Origin: Neostapfia colusana
Lineage: Eukaryota > Streptophyta > Magnoliopsida > Poales > Poaceae
DNA: 64,000 nt
Direction: 5' to 3'
Assembly (NCBI GenBank): GCA_030760725.1
Contig: JASWHV010000009.1
Location: 95,406,780-95,470,779 of the forward strand
Made by a program: the position numbers and the translations under genes. Below are positions 26,577 to 35,584 of this stretch, in pieces. Each line of letters opens with the position of its first letter. Position 1 is the stretch's first letter. The notes under the pieces were generated by a model that was not told the origin of the DNA, did not search any database, and saw only the letters and a list, made by a program, of their open reading frames with translations.

Positions 26577-27440
26577 TGATGAGTTTTTTAGGCCCAATCT
26601 TCCGAAAGGTAGGTCAATTGAAGTGGAGATCTCGACGTTGATGATCCGAGGCACTCGAGCAGATCCGAATTACCCCTGCAATCACTACACATCGGCTCCG
26701 CTGGTTATCAACCGTGCTTCACACGCTTGACCTCGCCAAGAAGGCTATTCCTGCAGGTGCAACCGAGAACACAAGCAAGAACGATGAAGATGCAATCTGA
26801 AAATTGCGAAATTAGGGTCTCAAAAACCGTAGAACGGTGAGATTGTTTAATCTAAGCAAAACCCACAAATTTGGCCGGTGGCTACAGTATTTAAAGGCTA
26901 GGGTTTGGCCATAAGACCCTTAGACGCGTCCCTAATGGACTCATACGGGATACAAGACCCAAAAGCCCAATACGGTGGTGCAGCACCGGACAGAACTCTG
27001 AATTCGACTTGTTTCGACAACTCCCAATGACTCCTGGCGAATTTTAATGTGGGACCAGAACCATTGGAAAGTTTATCTTCTCATCTTTCCATGCATATGT
27101 AGAACGTCGAAAACGGGTCCGTATGCATTCTGGGCGTCTGTTTTAAGATGGACTGCTCCTGGACTCCGAGTTGAACTCGAGTCCGAGTTGGCAACTATTT
27201 TCATCAACTTGTGGACGTCCCATCTGGTTCTCCACATCCTCAAATCCTCCCCCCTTTACTTTTTGATCATGTCCATGGTTCCTAATAACAATTAAATCAT
27301 TAAATAGCAATCCATTCTCATAATCACATGGGTAGGAAGTTAGAAACGAGTTCACCTGCTGATTTAGTAACCGTGCTCGTGCTCTTTTGATTGGTCCATG
27401 TATATCAATGTGAGTATCCACTGTTGTGATGTCCTCATCA
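26577..27440 (-). repeat. 3' LTR of element D
   Basis: 864 bp; on the minus strand TGATGAGGACATC...AACTCATCA. It pairs with 56278-57111, which lacks a short stretch around the equivalent of 26897-26930. It contains the last codons of the polyprotein. Confidence 0.9.
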
Positions 27441-28590
27441 TCCTCCCCCTCTTGAATTGGAGTCGTCCTCGACTAAAGATCATCTTATTCTCCCAAGTAT
27501 GGTCGTAAATCTGAAATGTTAAATGTGGGACTAACCCCAAAATCGGGAGCGAACTCAAGCTTATATGCATTGTCATTGATTTTTTTGACAATCTTAAAAG
27601 GACCAGCAGCTCGTGGCATAAGTTTATATTTTCTCAAGTGAGGGAATCGTTCTTTTCTCAAATGTAGCCATACCAAGTCCTCTGGTTCAAGTTTTACTTC
27701 TTTTCTACCTTTACTACTAGAAATTCTATACTTCTCGTTCATCCTTTCAATATTTTTCTTTGTAGTTTCATGCATCTTAAGAATGAATTCAGATCGTTGT
27801 GTAGCATCCAAATTTATAGTTTCAGAAGGAGGCAAAGGTAACAAATCAATAGGAGCACGGGGATTGAAACCATACACTACTTGGAATGGGCTTACCTTTG
27901 TAGTAGAGTGAACTGACCTGTTGTAAGCAAATTTTATATGTGGTAAACAATCCTCCCAACCCTTTAAATTTGTTTTTAAAACAGCCCGCAACATAGTGGA
28001 TAGAGTACGATTTACTACCTCAGTATGTCCATTGGTTTGTGGGTGACATGTGGATGAAAATAGCAGCTTGGTTCCTAATTTATACCACAAAGTTCTCCAA
28101 AAATGACTTAAAATTTTTGCATCACGATCAGACACAATGGTATTTGGCACACCATGTAAACGAATAATTTCTGTCATGAACAAATCAGTAATGTGTGAGG
28201 CATTATCATTCTAATGACAAGGTATAAAATGTGCCATTTTGGAGAAATGATCAACAACCACAAAAATACTATCCCTCTCCCTCTTAGTCCTAGGCAATCC
28301 CAAAACAAAATCCATGGAAATATCCTGCCAAGATACACTAGGAACAGGAAGAGGCATATAAAGACCATGTGGGTTAAGTCGAGACTTAGCTTTATTGCAT
28401 GTATTGCATCGTGACACGTAGCGCTCGACATCACGTCTCATCTTTGGCCAAAAGAAGTATGTGGCCAGCATGTCCTCAGTTTTCTTCACTTCAAAATGTC
28501 CCATCAAACCTCCTCCATGTGCTTCCTTTAAGAGTAATAGGCGAACGGAACTAGCAGGAACACATAGCTTGTTAGCACGATAGAGGAGGC
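27143..28590 (-). pseudogene. Integrase of element D with C-terminal extension into the LTR
   Basis: Reading down the minus strand: GGGLMGHFEVKKTEDMLATYFFWPKMRRD with a CNTCNKAK zinc finger, DDE core residues in MDFVLGLP, VSDRDAKI and NGHTEVVNRT, a C-terminal domain (EDLVWLHLRKERFP, GPFKIVKKINDNAYKL) and FNISDLRPYLGE. In-frame stops occur at 28211 (TAG), 27485 (TAA) and a few codons later (TAG). After these the frame stays open across the polypurine tract into the LTR (ITTVDTHIDIHGPIKRARAR, then LLFNDLIVIRNHG) and ends at 27143. An integrase tail encoded inside the LTR is a known feature of CRM elements. Integrase would insert the element's cDNA; here the stops disable it. Confidence 0.8.
27441..27454 (-). 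other. Polypurine tract of element D
   Basis: On the minus strand CAAGAGGGGGAGGA, directly before the LTR start TGATGAGGACATC. The tract lies within the reading frame (IQEGEDDED). Confidence 0.85.
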
Positions 28591-30060
28591 CCTCCCGTAG
28601 TACATATTTATTCCAAGTTCTTCCTTCTCTAAATTTTCAAAGGCATCTTTGAAGTCCAAATCAGTAGGATATAATCCTTTTATTGTTTCCAAACCAAATA
28701 TTTTATGATCAAGTTGGGACAGCATGATATAACGTCTAGATAATGCATCTGCAATAACATTCTCCTTCCCTTTCTTATGCTTAATGATGTATGGAAACGA
28801 TTCTATGAATTCAATCCACTTAGCATGTCGTTTATTCAGATTGGTTTGACACTTAAGATACTTCAAAGATTCATGATCGAAATGTATGACAAACTCTTTA
28901 GACCACAGGTAATGTTGCCAAGTTTGTAGAACTCGTACTAAGACATACAATTCCTTATCATAGATAGAATAATTCAGAGAAGGACCATGCAATTTTTCAC
29001 TAAAGAATGCAACGGGTTCACCTCCTTGTATAAGAACACCTCCAATACCAATGCCGCTTGCATCACATTCTAGCTCAAATGTCTTGTCAAAACCAGGAAG
29101 TTGTAGCAATGGTGATTGTGTAAGCTTTGATTTGAGAACATCAAAAGCTTGTTGCTGCTGTTCGCTCCATCGAAACTGCACTCCCTTCTTCGTCAGTTCA
29201 TGGAGAAGTGCTGCAATGGTGCTGAAATCCTGCACAAAGCGTCGATAAAAACCTGCAAGACCAAGAAAACTACGCACCTGCATGACGGTCGATGGAGTTG
29301 GCCAGCTAGTGATCGCCACAAATTTTGCCCCATCCATCTCAATTCCCTGCGATGAAACGACATATCCAAGAAACAAAACTCGATTGGTGCAAAAGATGCA
29401 CTTTTTAAGGTTACCAAACAAACGTGCATCTCTCAAGACACTGAAAACAGCATGTAAATGATTAAGATGTTCGTCATATGACTTGCTGTAAATGAGGATA
29501 TCATCGAAGTAAACCACCACAAATTTTCAATAAAAGCACGTAAAACCTTGTTCATTAATCGCATAAAAGTGCTAGGTGCATTAGTTAAACCAAAAGGCAT
29601 GACTAACCACTCATAAAGTCCAAACTTGGTTTTAAATGCAGTTTTCCATTCATCTCCTAGTGCCATTCTAATTTGGTGGTAACCACTACACAAGTCATTT
29701 TTTGTGAAAATAATAGCACCACTCAATTCATCAAGCATGCCATCTAAGCGAGGAATAGGATAACGATATTGAATGGTGATGTTATTAATCACTCTACAAT
29801 CAACACACATGCGCCAGCTACCATCTTTCTTAGGAACCAAAAGAACAGGAACAGAACAAGGACTAAGGCTTTCAAGAATATACCCGCGGTTCAAAAGATC
29901 TTGAACTTGTCGTTGAATTTCCCTTGTCTCTTTTGGATTCGCCCTGTACGCCGCATGATTTGGCAAACTTGCCCCTAGAATCAAGTCGATCTTATGTTCA
30001 ATGCCCCTCATAGGTGGTAATCCAGGCGGTATCTCGGGGGGGAAACACTTCCGCAAAATC
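28591..30060 (-). pseudogene. Reverse transcriptase and RNase H of element D
   Basis: The RT N-terminal frame (30060-29530) carries FPPEIPPGLPPMRGIEHKID, LVPKKDGSWRMCVDCR and KTKFGLYEWLVMPFGLTNAPS. A frameshift near 29525 leads to the next frame (29520-28600) with VVYFDDILIYSK (YxDD intact), FLGLAGFYRRF, RNase H (ELECDASGIGIGGVL, FDHESLKYL, KGKENVIADALSRRY) and a linker towards integrase. The RT segment FTKNDLCSGYHQI has Asn where Asp is usual (K-D-L), which would remove a catalytic residue. Another frameshift lies near 28590. The protein is recognisable throughout but cannot be made as one chain. Confidence 0.86.
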
Positions 30061-30863
30061 CTACAAAAGGTTAGCAACAGCAGGGGGCAATGCAATGGAC
30101 ACTTCATGAAGCGAAAACATGGCTTCTTTGCATACTAAAGCATAGTACATACCCTTGGTATTAAATAAATCAGCAAGGTAAGATTTAGTTGTGAGCAACG
30201 AAGGTGATTTTAACTTAATTACTTGCTGTTTTTCAGAGTCTAGTGATTTTGTTGCCTTATCATCACATGTTTCACTTTTCTCCAAATGCACAATTTCAGC
30301 AGGAGTCATAGGAAGCAAGGTGATTTTCTTTCCTTTATGCATCAGAGCATATTTATTAGTTCTACCATGATGAATAACATCCGTATCAAATTCCCAAGGA
30401 CGTCTCAACAAAAGAGAACAAGCATCCATAGGTACGACATCAAAATCAGCAAAATCATGGTAAGAACCAATCGAAAAATTTACTCTCGCTGTTTGTGTTA
30501 CCCTAACCTTACCGCTGTTGTTGAACCACTGAATGTGGTATGGATGAGGGTGTGCTCTTGTTGTCAACCCAAGTTTCTTGACCACATCCGTGTTCACCAA
30601 ATTGTTGCAGCTGCCGCCATCAATTATAGTGTGCACACGGCAGTCCTTGACGATGAGAAACATGTGAAAAAGATTGTGTCGTTGTAGCTTGTCATCCGCC
30701 TCAACTTTGGAGCTCAAAGCACGCTGCACAATTATGCTTCTATAATTTTCCGTTGCTGCAGTACCAAGTACTTCTTCATCTGTGCTATAGTGGTCATCTT
30801 TCGGTCCTGCAACGTTAGTAGCAATATAATATTCATCTTCAACATCCGAAGTGTGACGGGGGT
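30061..30863 (-). pseudogene. Protease region of element D
   Basis: Open frame with an acidic start (HTSDVEDEYYIATNVAG), the protease active site VHTIIDGGSCNNLVN (about 30620) and the downstream HPYHIQWFNNSGKVRVTQ, FADFDVVPMDACSLLLRRPWEFD and KKITLLPMTPAEI. Asp-Gly-Gly replaces the usual Asp-Ser/Thr-Gly, which from memory is normal for this family. LLRRPW has Arg where Gly is usual (LLGRPW). The frame is cut at 30863 by element F and does not continue into a recognisable Gag on the far side, where sequence of element G is found. A frameshift near 30060 separates it from RT. Confidence 0.85.
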
Positions 30864-31951
30864 TGTCGAAGTGTTCGGTCGACACTTCCCCTGGGCCTGC
30901 ACTGGGCAGCCCGCGGAGGTTCTTTTTTCGGTGGGGCTAGTCCCTTGCGGAGAGCTTGCGCGGATGGACGAGTTAGTAAGAGCTTGACGCGGTGAGTTTT
31001 ACGTGGTTCAGGCCGCCGGAGCGTAAAACCCTACGTCCACGGCGAGCTATGGAGCTCGCTGTATTGCTTGCTGCTCAGGGCCGGAGTCCTGAGCTTGGGG
31101 GTGAGTTACAGCTTGGGAGTGTATGGCTAGCGTATGAGTTGCAGAGTGCGAACCCTTGCTATCGTCACCTACCCGAGCCTTTTATAGTCCAAGACTCGGG
31201 CGGCTTACAAGGGGAGCCGGGACCCGACAGGTGGTCCCGGGAAGATTGTCTATTATCTACCGTATCTGCAGTTATGCCGGTAGTTGTCTCTGGTCGAAGG
31301 CTTCTGAGTCTTCATCTTGCCGCCCTGCCCATGCTGCATGCTAGTCGTAGTGGTTGATGACGGCGCAGGCGGCATGGGATGTCTTGTCGCGGTGTTTATT
31401 GGCTAGCAGGTTCTGACACCGCGCGCCAGTCTGTGATGCGACTGGGCGCAACGGCACCTGACAGAGGCGTGCTCCGCGTCTTGGGAATATGCGGGCCTTG
31501 AATACCTTGTACGGGCAAGGTATGGGGCGTCTTTACGCCCACTGCCTATCTCTCGGGGGCAGGCAGCGCCGTTCTGCTGCCACATGGCGGGCCAGGAGCC
31601 CTTCTCAGAGGAGAGGAGGGTCCGGCCTTCGGGGCACGTGGAGCCTCCGGACCTCTCCCCGCGGAGGGGGAGGCTCGGCTTCTGTCGGCCACGCGGCGGG
31701 CCCGGAGCTCTCCTCTGAGGAGAGGGAGGTCCGGCCCCGCTGGACGCGTGGCGCCTTCGGACCTCTCTCCCGCGGAGGGGGAGGTCCGGCTTCTGTATGC
31801 CACGTGGCGGGCCTGGAGCTCTCCTCTGAGGAGAGGGAGGTCCGGCCCCGCCGGACGCGTGGCACCTTCGGAGCTCTCCCTGCGGAGAAGGGCGAGTTCC
31901 TTAGGCATTTTCCCCTGTGCGCGGGGGTACCCCATATCTCAGGTACCGACA
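30864..31951 (-). repeat. 3' LTR of element F
   Basis: 1088 bp; on the minus strand TGTCGGTACC...CACTTCGACA. It pairs with 40274-41369, with roughly 3 per cent difference by eye and an 8-bp indel near 31473. Inside are several GC-rich units built on GAGCTC and CCACGTGGC (about 31580-31890). Confidence 0.93.
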
Positions 31952-32370
31952 GTGGCCCCCGGGCCCATCTCGGGGGAGATAGCGAGCCCGAGGTGGGACC
32001 TCCGTCTCTTCCGATCCGCGCACTTTCTCTAAGTCCCGAATTGACCGCTGCCGGAGCACGAACGGCCGCAGGATCGTGGGAGTGTGCGCTCACTTGATGG
32101 TTGCTTTTACTGCTGCGGTTCCCCAGACTGTCACTTCTGCACGTTGCGGCGCTTTCTTCGGGAACTGCCGAAGTGCCTTGCCGGCTCATCTTCTCAGGAG
32201 ACTGACTTCTTGACCCACCGTTTCAGTTGGGCGGCTTGGGCCCATCCGTCATTGGCACTCGGTTTAGGAGCCGAAGCGGTTGCCGATGCAGTGTATCTGA
32301 AGAGTTCCGAATCGCTTGGGATTGCACCCGGGGAGGTGTGAAATGAAACCCCCATGTGGGTACGCTCCCC

Positions 32371-32377
32371 TTATAAG
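32371..32377 (+). promoter_or_regulatory. TATA-like box of the antisense ORF in F
   Basis: CCCC-TTATAAG-CC on the plus strand, about 51 nt before the ATG at 32428. That leaves room for a start site near 32405 and a short pyrimidine-rich leader. It is a sequence match only. Confidence 0.45.
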
Positions 32378-32427
32378 CCTTCCAGCCCCTGTGCTTCCCT
32401 CGAGTCTCTGCAGTCTTGTCTTCTTCC

Positions 32428-32796
32428 ATGGCTCTTAACCCGCCTTATGGGGGGAGAATCGATCTCGATTTCCTCCAGCGATGGCGTCTGCACCAAGCCT
32501 GGGACTCAGGGAGCCTGCCTGCCTTGCCTCTGAGGGTGGCGCCACCAAGGGGTCTCTGGTTCGTCCTCCCGACGGGGCCCTTCCTTGGTGACGGCAGGCG
32601 GAAAGCTCCTTGGCGTTGCGTCCCTTCTCAGGTGGTGGAGTCTTCAAAGAAACCGCTGAAGCACCGAGGAGAATCCCAGGCGGCAGAGTCCCCGAGAAGG
32701 CCACTGAAGCTGCGGAGAGGGGGCCTCAGGAGCACCCTTGATGACACCGGCTTTTGCGCAGGTGATGAGGGAAGGAGGCTCCATGGGCACCCTTGA
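32428..32796 (+). CDS. Antisense ORF in the 3' region of element F (aORF type)
   Basis: Encodes about 122 residues on the strand opposite to gag-pol: MALNPPYGGRIDLDFLQRW, HQAWDSGSLPALPL, RGLWFVLPTGPF, ending LDDTGFCAGDEG and a short tail. It starts in the good context TTCCATGG and follows a TATA-like box. Antisense ORFs between pol and the 3' LTR are reported for Tat-lineage plant elements; function unknown. The second half lies in repeated DNA and the DTGFCAGDEG segment recurs in another frame downstream, so the original protein was probably longer and has been frameshifted. I recognise no domain. It could be fortuitous, since the region is GC-rich. Confidence 0.5.
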   Translation: MALNPPYGGRIDLDFLQRWRLHQAWDSGSLPALPLRVAPPRGLWFVLPTGPFLGDGRRKAPWRCVPSQVVESSKKPLKHRGESQAAESPRRPLKLRRGGLRSTLDDTGFCAGDEGRRLHGHP

Positions 32797-32960
32797 TGAC
32801 ACCGGCTTTTGCGCCGGTGATGAGGGAACTTCAGGAGAAGGAAGCCGCCGATGCACCATGGAGGATCCCAGACGGCAGAGTCTCCAGGAAGACCGCTGAA
32901 TACTGCGGAGGGGGCCCCAGAATCTCCCTTGGTGACACCGGCTTTTGCGCCGGTGATGAG
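32640..32960 (+). repeat. Imperfect direct repeats in the 3' region of F
   Basis: The segment GACACCGGCTTTTGCGC[A/C]GGTGATGAGGGA occurs three times (about 32742, 32797 and 32933). A longer unit beginning near GAGTCTTCAAAGAAACCGCTGAA recurs as GAGTCTCCAGGAAGACCGCTGAA about 240 bp later. Confidence 0.85.
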
Positions 32961-33418
32961 GGAGGCGATTCCTGCGCTCGGGTCATGGAGCGGGAAAGTG
33001 CCGCCAGGGCTGAAGCCTGGTGACGCGGCCGTCCTTGCAACTTCTAGATTCTGGTCATGTCAGGAGACCCTTGGGGCTTGTTTCTTTCTTTTTATCGAGT
33101 CTGTAGTCCAGCTCAAGGAGCCTCGCATAGTTTGACTCTTTTAGATATTTGTGTCTGTGACGCTCTTTCTCTCCTTCTTGGCTTTGCCTGTCTGAGTCCT
33201 TAGCTCCGCAAGGTACTCAGAGGCCATCTCCAATCTCGGAGCTCTGCGTAGACTCCTTCCCCGGGCCCTAACCGTGTTAGGGGTCCCCGGGGGTCTCCGG
33301 ATCTCGCCCTATGGGGAGCTCCAAATCTGCCTGCCACGTGGCGGGTCCGGAGCCCCTCCTCAGGAGGCGGGAGCTCCGGCCATGCTGGTCACGTAGGGCT
33401 TTCGGAGCCCTCCCACCC

Positions 33419-33433
33419 GGGGGGGGGGGGGGG
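33419..33433 (+). repeat. Poly-G run
   Basis: Fifteen consecutive G on the plus strand within a GC-rich stretch. The length should be treated as uncertain because such runs slip in replication and sequencing. Confidence 0.9.
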
Positions 33434-34066
33434 AGGTCCGGTTTCTGCCTGCCACGTGGCAAGCCCGGAGCCCCTCTCATGGGAGGCGGGAGCTCCGGAC
33501 CTGCTGGACGCGTGGGGCCTTCGGGCCTCGCCCCTGCTAAGGGGCGGGGCCTGGTCCTTCCAGTCCTGGGCCGGTGCTGTTGATAGCTCCTTCCCCCCGC
33601 TTTATGTAGTCCCTGTTGCCATAACCTGGAGGTCCTGCACACAGGTAGAGGAAACGTAATTCTCCTTGGGGGCTCCCCCTCCCTTATCTCATAGTCTCAT
33701 TTGACTTACAGCCCCTAACCACATGCTTGGTGCTTGGGGACTGTAAGGAGGGGGAGCTGAGCACATGGCAACCGTGCACTGCAAGGGTGGCTAAAAAACT
33801 TAATACACAATTTAAATGAGTACGAGGAAAGAGCAAAGTAGAGCAGGTTTCTTTTCGTACAACTTTCCACAGGAGGAAAGCAGGCTAAACATGGAGGCCA
33901 CGACCCGCCCCATTAAGAGGGGAAGCAAGACTCTACGCGCTTGGAGTCGGAACCAGGCAAAGCTGAACGTAGTCCTGTAACGTCCCCTGGGGCTTAGCTG
34001 CTCCGAGCGCTGCTCCTGGACTCTATGGAGTTTATTACGAAAAGAAAGCACTATCCTATTTTTGCT

Positions 34067-35584
34067 CTAGGGGTAGAACTTACGGAGGTGTTCTATGTTC
34101 CAAGGGTTCGGGAGCAGGTCCCAATCCTCGGTGGAAAGGCCCACACACCCGGGGCGGCATACTTTTGCGACTCGGAAGGGGCCTTCCCAACTAGGGGAAA
34201 GTTTGTGGGCCCCTTCGCGAGAAAGTATGCGCCGCAACACCAGGTCACCTTCCTGCAGCTCCGGGGCACGCACAGATCTCTGGTGGTAGCGCCGAAGCGC
34301 TTGTCTGTACCGCACGTTACGGAGTGCTGCATGTAATCGGACCTCGTCGACGAGGTCGATTTCTCCACGCCGGAGGTTGTCCTGCGTGGCTTCGTCGTAA
34401 GCCCGGACACGGTGAGACTTCATGGTGATTTCTGGGGGAAGTACAGCTTCGGCCCCATACACCATGAAGAAGGGTGTCTCCCCGGTGGCCCGGCTCTGGG
34501 ATGTCCGGTTAGCCCATAGTGTGCTCGGAAGCTCATCTACCCAGTTGGCACCATGTTTCTTCAGGCTGGCGAAGGTGTGAGTCTTAAGACCCCGGAGAAT
34601 CTCCGCGTTGGCCCTCTCAACTTGCCCATTGCTCCTTGGGTGGGCGACAGAGGCGTAGCACACCTGAATACCAAGGTCCTCGCAGTAGTCTTGGAATGCT
34701 GCGCTGGTGAACTGGGTCCCGTTGTCGGTGATGATTCTGTTCGGGACCCCGAACCGGCAGACAATAGACTTGATGAACTTTACTGCGGATTGTTTGTTGA
34801 TGGTGACAACTGGTGTAGCTTCCGGCCACTTGGTGAACTTGTCGATGGCGACATAGAGGTACCGAAATCCCCCGACGGTTCTGGGAAATGGTCCCAAGAT
34901 GTCCAGCCCCCATACGGCAAATGGCCACGAGGGCGGGATCATCTGTACCGCCTGAGCCGGTGTATGGATCTGCTTGGCGTGGAACTGGCACGCCTTGCAG
35001 CTCTCGACCAGCTTGACGGCATCCTGGAGTGCTGTCGGCCAGTAGAAGCCATGCCGGAAGGCTTTACCGACAAGCGTGCGTGAGGAAGAGTGACTTCCAC
35101 ATTCGCCTCCATGGATCTCAGCGAGCAAGTCGCAGCCTTCCCCCTGGGTTATGCACCGCAATAGGATGTGGTTGGCGCCACGCCGGTAGAGATCCCCCTC
35201 TACCAGCGCGTATCTCTTAGCCATACGCACAATCCGTTCAGCGGTTGCATGTTCATCAGGGAGGATATTGTCCTTCAAGTAGTCCCGGATCTCCGTGATC
35301 CATGCATCGGGTCTGACTTGAGCTTCTGGATCTTGAGCGCTGGGTTGCACGGAGTCCCCAGTGACGCTTACGATCCTTGGCGGCATCCATGGCTGTAGGG
35401 CCGCCGGGACCGCCAGCTTCGAGGTGCTGGTCAAGCCCCCTTCGCCCGGCTCGGAGGGCCGGGCTGTAGGCCGCAGCAACGTCCTCTCGAAAACTCCTTC
35501 GGGCTCAGGGGCTCCGGTGGAAGCCTTCGTTGAAAGTTTGTCAGCTGCGGCATTACCAGCGCGCGGTACGTGATACAGGTCCAA
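34067..35584 (-). CDS. Integrase of element F
   Basis: About 505 residues, open throughout. It begins in the tail of the second RNase H (DLYHVPRAGNAAADKLS), then has a linker, an HHCC finger (HGGECGSHSSSRT; CKACQFH), the DDE core with D in WGLDILGPF, D in IITDNGTQF and E in NGQVERANAEI, and a C-terminal region (ELQEGDLVLRR, SPSWEGPFRVAKV) ending IEHLRKFYP. All three catalytic residues are present. It would integrate F's cDNA. It is offset from the upstream pol frame by a one-base loss near 35580 (about EFL|HLDLYHVPR), so a ribosome would need a frameshift. No chromodomain is visible, as expected for Tat. Confidence 0.9.
   Translation of the reverse strand: MDLYHVPRAGNAAADKLSTKASTGAPEPEGVFERTLLRPTARPSEPGEGGLTSTSKLAVPAALQPWMPPRIVSVTGDSVQPSAQDPEAQVRPDAWITEIRDYLKDNILPDEHATAERIVRMAKRYALVEGDLYRRGANHILLRCITQGEGCDLLAEIHGGECGSHSSSRTLVGKAFRHGFYWPTALQDAVKLVESCKACQFHAKQIHTPAQAVQMIPPSWPFAVWGLDILGPFPRTVGGFRYLYVAIDKFTKWPEATPVVTINKQSAVKFIKSIVCRFGVPNRIITDNGTQFTSAAFQDYCEDLGIQVCYASVAHPRSNGQVERANAEILRGLKTHTFASLKKHGANWVDELPSTLWANRTSQSRATGETPFFMVYGAEAVLPPEITMKSHRVRAYDEATQDNLRRGEIDLVDEVRLHAALRNVRYRQALRRYHQRSVRAPELQEGDLVLRRILSREGAHKLSPSWEGPFRVAKVCRPGCVGLSTEDWDLLPNPWNIEHLRKFYP

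Larger units (their letters stand above)
31952..34066 (-). other. 3' untranslated region of element F
   Basis: 2.1 kb between the integrase stop and the 3' LTR. It contains an antisense ORF (32428-32796), direct repeats (about 32640-32960), GC-rich LTR-like units (about 33290-33540) and a 15-base G run at 33419-33433. No clean polypurine tract adjoins the LTR: the minus strand reads GGGCCCGGGGGCCAC before TGTCGG. Other ORFs here appear to be shadows of the GC-rich composition. Confidence 0.7.

Noticed and set aside
31489..32097. ORFs of 129-202 codons on both strands of F's LTRs (also 40789-41464)
   Set aside because: GC-rich LTR repeats leave most frames open; the products are low-complexity Pro/Arg/Gly/Ser and not distinct genes.
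34553..35083. 176-codon plus-strand ORF opposite F integrase
   Set aside because: It is a shadow of the integrase frame in GC-rich DNA. No promoter or family match.
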